Source of the DNA: Coriobacteriaceae bacterium AM100-PB1-1D-6A | GTDB lineage: Bacteria > Actinomycetota > Coriobacteriia > Coriobacteriales > Coriobacteriaceae | Length of the DNA: 64,000 bases | Direction of reading: 5' to 3' | Assembly: GCA_027660625.1 (NCBI GenBank) | Contig: JAQDNC010000003.1 | Span: 110,886-174,885 of the forward strand | In this document: positions 35,197 to 42,980 of the stretch, piece by piece | Numbering within the stretch: position 1 is the first letter of the stretch | Layout: the number at the start of each line of letters is the position of its first letter | Notes under the pieces: model-generated | The model's database searches: none | What the model was told of the DNA's origin: nothing | What the model saw: the letters and a program-made list of their open reading frames with translations, nothing else | Translations under genes and position numbers: made by a program

Positions 35197-38100
35197 ATGC
35201 TTGATCGCCGTTCGTTACTTGTCGCCGGAGCGTCCTCGCTGGCGAGCATTATGTTGCCTCGCGTGCCGGGAAGCGAAAATGCCTTCCTGCTGCCGTTCGC
35301 GCCCACCGCGGCCCATGCCGACGAAGAAGACCCCTTCAAGGTCCTGGTGCTCTCGCGCACCATGTTTGGTGTGGTTGTGATCGACGTCGCCAACAAGAAT
35401 ATGCCCATCAAGGGAGCCCAGGTCACGCTCGCGTCGCGTTATGCCGCGGGCAAGCAGCTCTCCGCCACTACCGACGACGAGGGCACGGCCATCTTTGAGG
35501 TCGCGCCTCTTTCGGAAGGCTACGTGGACGAGGCAACGCTTCTCGACGCGTACGACTTTAACGGCGGCATCTCCATTAGCATGGCGGGCTACCGTGATGT
35601 CGAGATTCCCCTTGCGCGTATCCAGGGCGGCACCGCCATAACCGCGCCCACGCGTCCGCTTTCCGACGGCGAGCCGTACTTCCGCCAGCTCACATTCGAC
35701 GAATGGGACATCCAGTACGCTGAAGCCACGTTCATGACATTGCCGAAGGACGACACGGCAAACGAGCAGCCCGATACGCACGCCTTTACCGTGCAGGCAC
35801 ATCTGCCACAGGGTGGACAGGCAACGCTGCGCATCAACAAAGTGACGCCTGCCGCGGGCAGCTCACCCGAAACCTTCACGCAGATTGGCCAAGTCAAGGC
35901 CAGCGCATCGGGTGCGGATAATCTGGCAACGTTCACGCTTGAAGACACGTTCCTCGATGCAGCTTCGGGCCTTCTGGAAGAAGGGTGCAAGCTGCGCTTT
36001 GTCCTCGACTACCAGGGCAAAACCTACACGCTCTCATCCCCTATGGCCGTTGTTACCGCGCCGGCGGCAAAGGCGGAATCCGGATCGACCACTATCGTCC
36101 CCACTACCATGGACCAAGAGATCACTCCGTTTGATTTCCCAGCGGCGTTTCCCGGCATCGGCGGCAATAAGTTCACGTGCTGGATGCCCTCGTTCCCCGT
36201 TTTGTTCGATTTCTCGTTTGCTGGGTACGTGCTGTTTGGCGGAGGATACAAACCGGTCGGCTACATGAACGATTCGGGCAATCCGGATCCGGAGTACTGG
36301 AAGAAGTCACCGCGCGAGTCGGGTGCCAAGCAGGCAAACCGCTACCTCGACGAGATGGAGGGGAAGTGGAATCAGTACAAGAGTATGAGTGCCGGTTCGG
36401 GAACCGATCCAAGAAACACTAAGCTCCTTCGCCACCATTGCACGCTGCTGTTCACGATGGATATCGCCACACAGCTGTACGGCTCGCTCGCCTACGATTG
36501 GGTGGGCAAAACCTGGGGTAACAACAACGACCCCGCATACGGCAATATTAAGGCACTCTTTCAAGTAAGAACCGACCTCAATTGGACCGAGCAGTTTACC
36601 CTAGGACCGGTGCCGTTTTTCCTAAACGTCAACCCCTGGGTGCTGGCGAAGCTGGCGCTCGCCGTGGGTGCCCACACGCACGGCAGCGGCGCGGCGTTTT
36701 TTAAAAACATTTCGCTCGACTATTCAAACACCTCGGGCTCGTTCACCATCCAGATCGGGCTTGCCGTCACCTTTGGCGCCGGCGTTGCAGGCGTCGCTTC
36801 GTCTGCCGTGCGCGGCGCCGCATCCCTCACGCTGTTCATTGGGTACGAGAAGGCAGATGGACACCAGCTTCCGCGACTGCGCGTAGGTGCAGACGTCGAT
36901 GTCGATGTGATACTCCAGTTCGTAATGTTCAAGTGGACCACCAAGGCTTGGTCGGGGTCGTGGCCCACACTCCTCGATTCGTGGAATATGTCGGTGAACA
37001 ATGGCAACCAGTATGTGCTCCAGCGCTCTGAGCTCGCATTGGGTGGAGATACGCCTTACACGTTGGATGCCCGCTTCGGCACGCCCAGCAACATCGAGGC
37101 GGGCGGCGTGCCGCAATTTATCGCATCGGCCACCATCGTCACCAACGCCGAGCTGCTCGCACGCGCCGAGGTTAAGGCCGCTGTCGTAAACGTCGCGCCC
37201 GTCGTACGCGATTGGGATCAAGCGGTCACGCGCATTGAGCTCGAGGCGGATGCAGAAAGCGACGACACGGGACAGATCGAGCATTTCGTCCATGCACTGA
37301 TAGAGAACGACGAAAACGCCGCGACGATGTATAAGTACACCTATATCGGGCAGGCGAAGGACGCCGCTGCGGACCCCAACGCCAATTCTGCTGGTGTATC
37401 GGAGGACGAGCGTGGCGGCATCAAGCCCTCGAGTGACAACGTGCTGTTTGCTGGCGTGCTCAGCGAAGCCCACATGAAGCTGGCAATGATTGCCGGCGTA
37501 GAATGTCTGTTCCGTATCGCCTCGGTGCGCTACGGCGACAATGGCCGCTCGCGCCTAGTGGTGCACACAAAGGCAAACGGCACGTGGTCCGCTCCCACGC
37601 CCGTGGACTTCCCCCTTGGGTTTGGCGAGGGCGACGTGGAGCGCAGCGGCATATTCGATTACGACTTCGACGTGGTGGAATATACAGACGGGAGGGGAAA
37701 CCAAGACGCCTACGTGCTGCTGGTCTCGGGCGAGCGCCCCGCCGGCGACAACACCCATTTCGATACGGCGAGCACATCCGGCATGCTGTCCGTTGTGCGC
37801 CTGCGCATCAGCAACGACGGAGTTCGCGTGGTATCGCACACGTCGTGGCGCAGCATCTCGCGCGGCCGCCTTCAGGAGGATGGCCACCATTGTCTGCAGT
37901 GCCCACGCATCACGGTGGGCAAGGCGCTGGTCGACGGACGTCTGTCGGGCGCTTACCTCCACCGCCGCGGGACCACCGCAGAAAAGGCGCTCGGCAGCGA
38001 GGCTGAGGTTGCGCTGGAGTGCTTTACCCTATGGTCGGACGTTTCGGGCGACAGCCTGACGTTCCGCCAAGTTCTCCGCTTTCCGCAAGCACCGTCGAGT

Positions 38101-39567
38101 ATCGAGCTGGGTGAGCCCGAGAATATCAACGGCAAAATGGTGGTGCCCGTTGCATACGAGACCGCAGACGGTTGCGGCTGCGCATCGTACGCCGTGATCG
38201 GCCAGTCCATCGCGGGCTGGGGCGTTATATCGCCAGATGCCACAGTACCCCACGCGGTGCCGTGGCCGCAGCACACGGGCTTTTTGGCAACTGTCAACGA
38301 GCAGCTGCAGCATGTTACGTGGACGCGAGGCGCATCGGCATTTGCAACGCAGCCCGTGGGTGCCGCAGGCTGTGGCCCGGCATCGTTTAGCGTAAGCAAC
38401 AACGGCAGGTGCGTGCTCTATGTAGAGAACACCGACGGCAAGGTGGAACAAACCTACGACGAAGAAGGCAACCCGGTTGCAGTGATGGGCAAGCACTTCC
38501 GCATCTTCGCCAGCACCTTGGCGGGCGATCTGTTCACGGAGCCGTTTGTGATGTGCGAGCTGGACCATCCCGTCGATCAGATAACGACATTTTTGACGTC
38601 GGGAGGCATGCTCTCCGCGCTCGCCACGCACATTGTGAGCGCGGAGAAGAGCGAGGCAGAGCTGCACGACATCGAAGTGCCCTTGGTGGCGTGTGCCACT
38701 CCGACGGGCGCCGTTGCTACCTCGGGCGCGGTGGTGCCCGGAGCAGCAGGCGAATCCTTCATGGTCACGGTGCGAAACGACGGCAACACCTTACTGACCG
38801 CCGGCACGATCGATCTGTACCGAGAGGGCTCCAGCCAGCCGTTCTCCAGCGCATCCATCGGATTTGGAGTAAACGCACGCATGGCTTCGATCTACGATCC
38901 AGAGCTTGCCGAGGACGCTTCGGCCAACGATATGGCACACGTGAAGTACGCGCTCGAGACGCTGGGCGCACGTTTTGCAACGCACCCGCTGGTAGCCGAC
39001 AACGGCAACGCCGTGCTGGCACCGGGTTGCACGGCACAGTTCCGTATGAGCTTCGCCATCCCCGAGAGTTGGAACGACGAAGTGGGCAAACGCGTAACGC
39101 TGTATGCGAAGGCGCGTAATCTGGTGGCGCTCGATCCCGTAACGCTCGAAGAAATTCGACCGGGCGCAAACTCCGCGCTGGGCGCTGTGCTGCACGAGCT
39201 CCACATTCCCGACGCGGCATGCGAGCGTGCAGAGGTGCTGGTGGGCGTAAGCGGCAACGCGAATACGACGGGACTCCACGACGCACCGATGACCGTGGAC
39301 GGCGATGGCGGCTCGAGCGGCGGCGGTTCCGGCACGGGAGGCAGCTCCGGTGGCGGCAGCGGCTCTGGCAGCGGCAAGGACCGCGGTAACAGCAAGCGTT
39401 CTGGAAAAGCAGGCGCGCTTGCTGGAACGGGTGACAGCAACATCCCCCTGACGGCAGCCGCAGCAGCACTCGCCGCAGCCGGAGCCGGCCTCGTCGCCTA
39501 CAGCGCCCGCCGCACGGCGCTCGAAAACGACACCGCCGATGAGGTCAATTCTGATAAGCCTCGCTAG
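35197..39567 (+). CDS. Large Tat-exported surface protein with LAGTG anchor
   Basis: 1,456 residues. The N-terminus MLDRRSLLVAGASSLASIML has a twin-arginine and hydrophobic core, ending near AHADEED, as in Tat signals. An Ig/carboxypeptidase-regulatory-like segment follows (KNMPIKGAQVTLASRYAAG), then large domains of no family I recognise. The C-terminus has a Gly/Ser linker (about 1365-1400), LAGTGD at 1408-1413, a hydrophobic helix and a basic tail, the layout of a sortase substrate with a non-standard LPxTG. Start 35197 is set by GGGAG six bases upstream. No sortase gene is near. It is likely displayed on the cell wall. Confidence 0.8.
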   Translation: MLDRRSLLVAGASSLASIMLPRVPGSENAFLLPFAPTAAHADEEDPFKVLVLSRTMFGVVVIDVANKNMPIKGAQVTLASRYAAGKQLSATTDDEGTAIFEVAPLSEGYVDEATLLDAYDFNGGISISMAGYRDVEIPLARIQGGTAITAPTRPLSDGEPYFRQLTFDEWDIQYAEATFMTLPKDDTANEQPDTHAFTVQAHLPQGGQATLRINKVTPAAGSSPETFTQIGQVKASASGADNLATFTLEDTFLDAASGLLEEGCKLRFVLDYQGKTYTLSSPMAVVTAPAAKAESGSTTIVPTTMDQEITPFDFPAAFPGIGGNKFTCWMPSFPVLFDFSFAGYVLFGGGYKPVGYMNDSGNPDPEYWKKSPRESGAKQANRYLDEMEGKWNQYKSMSAGSGTDPRNTKLLRHHCTLLFTMDIATQLYGSLAYDWVGKTWGNNNDPAYGNIKALFQVRTDLNWTEQFTLGPVPFFLNVNPWVLAKLALAVGAHTHGSGAAFFKNISLDYSNTSGSFTIQIGLAVTFGAGVAGVASSAVRGAASLTLFIGYEKADGHQLPRLRVGADVDVDVILQFVMFKWTTKAWSGSWPTLLDSWNMSVNNGNQYVLQRSELALGGDTPYTLDARFGTPSNIEAGGVPQFIASATIVTNAELLARAEVKAAVVNVAPVVRDWDQAVTRIELEADAESDDTGQIEHFVHALIENDENAATMYKYTYIGQAKDAAADPNANSAGVSEDERGGIKPSSDNVLFAGVLSEAHMKLAMIAGVECLFRIASVRYGDNGRSRLVVHTKANGTWSAPTPVDFPLGFGEGDVERSGIFDYDFDVVEYTDGRGNQDAYVLLVSGERPAGDNTHFDTASTSGMLSVVRLRISNDGVRVVSHTSWRSISRGRLQEDGHHCLQCPRITVGKALVDGRLSGAYLHRRGTTAEKALGSEAEVALECFTLWSDVSGDSLTFRQVLRFPQAPSSIELGEPENINGKMVVPVAYETADGCGCASYAVIGQSIAGWGVISPDATVPHAVPWPQHTGFLATVNEQLQHVTWTRGASAFATQPVGAAGCGPASFSVSNNGRCVLYVENTDGKVEQTYDEEGNPVAVMGKHFRIFASTLAGDLFTEPFVMCELDHPVDQITTFLTSGGMLSALATHIVSAEKSEAELHDIEVPLVACATPTGAVATSGAVVPGAAGESFMVTVRNDGNTLLTAGTIDLYREGSSQPFSSASIGFGVNARMASIYDPELAEDASANDMAHVKYALETLGARFATHPLVADNGNAVLAPGCTAQFRMSFAIPESWNDEVGKRVTLYAKARNLVALDPVTLEEIRPGANSALGAVLHELHIPDAACERAEVLVGVSGNANTTGLHDAPMTVDGDGGSSGGGSGTGGSSGGGSGSGSGKDRGNSKRSGKAGALAGTGDSNIPLTAAAAALAAAGAGLVAYSARRTALENDTADEVNSDKPR

Positions 39568-39616
39568 CTCCTAGTTACTTTTGTGAGAGACGCCGGCTCG
39601 GCTCATCGAACATCAA

Positions 39617-39650
39617 ATGGGCTGGTTCTGGATACCCAGAGCCAGCCCAT
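39617..39650. terminator. Bidirectional terminator after the surface-protein gene
   Basis: ATGGGCTGGtTCTGG and CCAGAgCCAGCCCAT form a 14-bp stem around GATAC between convergent genes. Confidence 0.85.
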
Positions 39651-39656
39651 TACGCA

Positions 39657-40241
39657 TTAGATGTCGTCAGAGGAGTCGAGTTCTGCCTCGAGCTTGGCAC
39701 GGCGTCTTTTCGCCGTGAAAAACGTTGCGCACAGGCCAGCAAACGTGGCCGCGAAAATCGTCGCACCGCAGAACACGCCCGTGGCCAGGTTCGCCAACCA
39801 AAAGACGCTTTCGAGTGGTACGATCTGCGCCTCAGCAATACAGCGCATTGCGGCAATAACAAGCGCGAACGCGGCGCCGCTAAGACCGCTGACAAGCAGT
39901 AAATATCCAGCAGGAAGATGCTCGGTTTGCCCAAAACGATTGGTATCGACATAGCCCTTCCGCGTTTGCAGTCCTGCGCAAATCAACATTACGAGAACGA
40001 GCCACAAATACATGGCTGCCTCGAACGGCGTTGCAAAGCCATGCGGCATTTCACTGGCGTCGCTGTGAACCCACGCAACCTGTCGAGCTATAAACTGGTA
40101 GAAAAAGATCATCAACATGCCAAACGAAAGTAGCACGAAACCAATCTTGTAGATCTTCGCGCTCTCAGCCTCCAGGCGCTCATCCTTTGGGCCGGCATAT
40201 TCACGCCACTTTTGCACGAGTTTTAAATCTTCAAATTTCAT
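39657..40241 (-). CDS. Four-helix membrane protein (DUF6773-like)
   Basis: A 194-residue protein with four hydrophobic helices (about 33-52, 75-95, 108-130, 145-170), a cytoplasmic N-terminus (MKFEDLKLVQKWREYAGPKDERLE) and a basic-acidic tail. The N-terminal stretch resembles the DUF6773 family, which is regularly found beside small XRE regulators, as here: the regulator gene ends 10 bp upstream. Function unknown. The DUF assignment is from memory of the pattern and is tentative. Confidence 0.65.
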   Translation of the reverse strand: MKFEDLKLVQKWREYAGPKDERLEAESAKIYKIGFVLLSFGMLMIFFYQFIARQVAWVHSDASEMPHGFATPFEAAMYLWLVLVMLICAGLQTRKGYVDTNRFGQTEHLPAGYLLLVSGLSGAAFALVIAAMRCIAEAQIVPLESVFWLANLATGVFCGATIFAATFAGLCATFFTAKRRRAKLEAELDSSDDI

Positions 40242-40250
40242 AGCGAACTC

Positions 40251-40481
40251 CTAAAGAGCGTCAGGGTCGACGTCGTTTTCATCTTCCCAAAACAAGTCGT
40301 TCAACGTAACGCGTAGCGCTTTACAGATTGCCACGCACAAATTGAGCGTGGGGTTGTAGCCGCCCGCCTCGATCAGGCCGATGGTCTGGCGCGTAACGCC
40401 CACGGCCTCGGCCAAGTCAGCTTGCGAAAGGCCAACCGCCGCGCGCGCCGCCTTCATGCGTAGGTTTTTTTTGCCCGGCAT
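40251..40481 (-). CDS. Small XRE-family transcriptional regulator
   Basis: A 76-residue protein that is almost entirely an HTH_3 domain: ARAAVGLSQADLAEAVGVTR then QTIGLIEAGGYNPTLNLCVA, as in YozG/Xre-type regulators that pair with membrane proteins. AAAGGA five bases upstream sets ATG 40481. A near-consensus promoter with ACAGATAT sites lies directly upstream, so it probably regulates its own two-gene operon. Confidence 0.92.
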   Translation of the reverse strand: MPGKKNLRMKAARAAVGLSQADLAEAVGVTRQTIGLIEAGGYNPTLNLCVAICKALRVTLNDLFWEDENDVDPDAL

Positions 40482-40503
40482 GGAGTTCCTTTCGTAGTAA
40501 TGG

Positions 40504-40568
40504 ACAGATATTCGTTGCAGCATGACAGAAATATATTGCATCCTTCACAAGATGTCAACTATATCTGT
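40504..40568 (-). promoter_or_regulatory. Promoter and ACAGATAT operators of the XRE operon
   Basis: On the minus strand TTGACA (40553-40558), a 17-bp spacer and TATATT (40530-40535) form a near-perfect promoter. ACAGATAT at 40504-40511, ACAGAAATAT at 40525-40534 and the inverted ATATCTGT at 40561-40568 flank both boxes, a likely binding site for the small XRE protein. Confidence 0.75.
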
Positions 40569-40626
40569 CATTATGGAAACCATGTTCGCCATCGCCATGT
40601 GGACATAACAATCTCGATTCGCTATT

Positions 40627-40673
40627 CAAACTTACTCGGACAGAACCGACTCGGTTTTGTCCGAGTAAGTTTG
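40627..40673. repeat. Long hairpin in an AT-rich intergenic region
   Basis: CAAACTTACTCGGACA (40627-40642) and TGTCCGAGTAAGTTTG (40658-40673) are exact complements. Between them AACCG/CGGTT pairs again, giving ~21 paired bases. The surrounding 40569-40870 is far more AT-rich than the rest of the window and holds no gene. It may be a terminator, an imported fragment or a structured leader. Confidence 0.8.
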
Positions 40674-40937
40674 GGCATCCGCGAACTCATCGAATTTCTG
40701 AATCGTGTCACCCATAATCGTTCGATTTTGTTTAGTAAAACTAGGTCCCTATTAAATAAAATTCGTTTGTATCCAAATTTGTTTAACAATGCCGCGCTAC
40801 CACTAAGCACTATACCCGTTAATTCGAACGATTGTTCGATGGAATTCGTGTTAGGTGGAATTGCCTAGGGGCTGGGCTATGCTACCTTGACTATCTATAT
40901 GACTAAAACGCAACAAAGGAGCATCGAGAGAGCGAGC

Positions 40938-42935
40938 ATGGCAAAAAACACCGCAAACTATGGTAACGACAGTATTCGTCAGCTCAAGGACGAGGAGCGC
41001 GTACGCCTGCGCCCTGCCGTCATCTTTGGCTCGGACGGGCTCGACGGCTGCGCGCATGCCGCCTTCGAGATCCTGTCCAACGCCGTTGACGAGGCGCGCC
41101 AGGGCTACGGCAAGCTCATCACCCTCACCGCCTTTCGCGATGGCTCTATCCAGGTAGAGGACAATGGCCGTGGCTGCCCGCTCGACTGGAACCCTTCCGA
41201 GAAGCGCTTTAACTGGGAGCTCGTCTTTTGCGAGCTCTACGCCGGCGGCAAGTATAACAACAACCAGGGCGGCGACTACGACTTCTCGCTCGGCACCAAC
41301 GGCCTGGGCTCCTGCGCGACTCAGTACGCTTCCGAATACATGGACGTCACGGTTTGGCGTGACGGCAACAAGTACTCCCTGCACTTTAAGAAGGGCAAGG
41401 TCGTCGGCGCCAAGAAGAAGGCACTCGAGATTGAGCCCAGCGACGAGAACCGTACCGGCACCACCATCAAGTGGCGCCCCGACCTTGAGGTCTTTACCTC
41501 CATCAGCATTCCCCACGACTGGTATCGCGAGACCATGCGCCGCCAGGCCGTGGTCAACGCCAACGTGACCTTCCGCCTGCGCATCGAGGGCGACGATGGC
41601 GAGTTTTCCGAAGAGGATTTTTGCTACCCCAAGGGCATCGAGGACTACGTACTCGAGAAGGTGGGCGCCGATTACCTCACCGAGCCCTTCTTTATCGAGG
41701 CCGACCGACGCGGTCGCGATCGCGAGGACCTGCCCGACTACAACGTAAAAATCACCGCGTGCATGTGCTTCTCGCGCACCTTCATGATGCAGGAGTACTA
41801 CCACAACTCATCGTGGCTCGAGAACGGCGGCTCACCCGAGAAGGCGGCCCGTAGCGCTCTGACCAGCGCCATCGATGCCTACATTAAGCAACAGGGCAAA
41901 TACAACAAAAACGAGAGCAGCATCAAATGGCAGGACGTCCAGGACTGCCTGGTACTGGTGACCAACTGCTTCTCCACCCAGACGTCCTACGAAAACCAGA
42001 CTAAGAAAGCCATCAATAACCGCTTTATCCAGCAGGCCATGACGGCATTCTTTAAGGAGCGCCTCTCGACCTACTTGATCGAGAACAAAGACGCCGCCAA
42101 CAAGATTCTGGAGCAGGTGCTCATCAACAAGCGCTCGCGCGAGAATGCCGAGAAGACGCGCCAGAGTATCAAGACCAACCTGCAGCAGAAGACCGACATG
42201 GCCAACCGCGTGCAAAAGTTCATCGATTGCCGCTCCAAAGACAAGAGCCGCCGCGAGATCTACATCGTAGAGGGCGACTCGGCAGCAGGCGCCATTCGCA
42301 CCTCGCGCGATGCCGAGTTCCAGGGTGTTATGCCCGTCCGCGGCAAGATCCTCAACTGCCTGAAGGAGGACTATCCGCGCATCTTTAAGTCCGACATCAT
42401 CATGGACCTTATGCGCGTGCTGGGCTGCGGCGTGGAGATCAAGGACAAGCGCATCAAGAACCTTGGTGCCTTTGACCTGGACAACCTCAACTGGAACAAG
42501 GTCATCATCTGTACGGACGCCGACGTCGACGGCTACCACATCCGCACGCTCGTGCTCACCATGCTCTACCGCCTGGTGCCCACACTTATCGACGAGGGCT
42601 ACGTGTATATCGCCGAGTCGCCGCTCTACGAGATCAACTGCAAAGAGAAGACCTACTTTGCCTACACCGAGCTCGAGAAGAACGGCATCCTCAAGGAGAT
42701 CGGCGACCAGAAGTGCTCCATCAACCGCTCCAAGGGTCTTGGTGAGAACGACCCGGACATGATGTGGCTCACCACCATGAACCCCGAGACGCGCCGTCTG
42801 ATCAAGGTGGAGCCCGAGGACGTCACCAAGATGGAAACCATGTTCAACCTGTTGCTGGGCAACGACGAGGCGGGCCGCAAGCGCCATATCTCCGCGCACG
42901 GCAAGGAATACCTGGACCAGCTGGACCTGCAATAG
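40938..42935 (+). CDS. Type IIA DNA topoisomerase subunit B (ParE/GyrB-like)
   Basis: 665 residues. The GHKL ATPase part has EILSNAVDEARQG (Mg-binding Asn) and DNGRGCPLDW, LGTNGLGSCATQY. The transducer follows, then the TOPRIM part with EGDSAAGAIRTSRD, PVRGKILN and CTDADVDGYHIRTL. It is divergent from canonical GyrB and ParE, with an unusual insertion-free N-terminus, and is paired with the subunit A gene 45 bp downstream. The pair should decatenate or relax DNA with ATP. ATG 40938 was chosen by similarity; an earlier in-frame ATG exists and AAAGGAG lies between them. Confidence 0.92.
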   Translation: MAKNTANYGNDSIRQLKDEERVRLRPAVIFGSDGLDGCAHAAFEILSNAVDEARQGYGKLITLTAFRDGSIQVEDNGRGCPLDWNPSEKRFNWELVFCELYAGGKYNNNQGGDYDFSLGTNGLGSCATQYASEYMDVTVWRDGNKYSLHFKKGKVVGAKKKALEIEPSDENRTGTTIKWRPDLEVFTSISIPHDWYRETMRRQAVVNANVTFRLRIEGDDGEFSEEDFCYPKGIEDYVLEKVGADYLTEPFFIEADRRGRDREDLPDYNVKITACMCFSRTFMMQEYYHNSSWLENGGSPEKAARSALTSAIDAYIKQQGKYNKNESSIKWQDVQDCLVLVTNCFSTQTSYENQTKKAINNRFIQQAMTAFFKERLSTYLIENKDAANKILEQVLINKRSRENAEKTRQSIKTNLQQKTDMANRVQKFIDCRSKDKSRREIYIVEGDSAAGAIRTSRDAEFQGVMPVRGKILNCLKEDYPRIFKSDIIMDLMRVLGCGVEIKDKRIKNLGAFDLDNLNWNKVIICTDADVDGYHIRTLVLTMLYRLVPTLIDEGYVYIAESPLYEINCKEKTYFAYTELEKNGILKEIGDQKCSINRSKGLGENDPDMMWLTTMNPETRRLIKVEPEDVTKMETMFNLLLGNDEAGRKRHISAHGKEYLDQLDLQ

Positions 42936-42980
42936 CAGCAAATCGATAACGACGGCCCATAAGAAGTTCAAGAGGAAATC

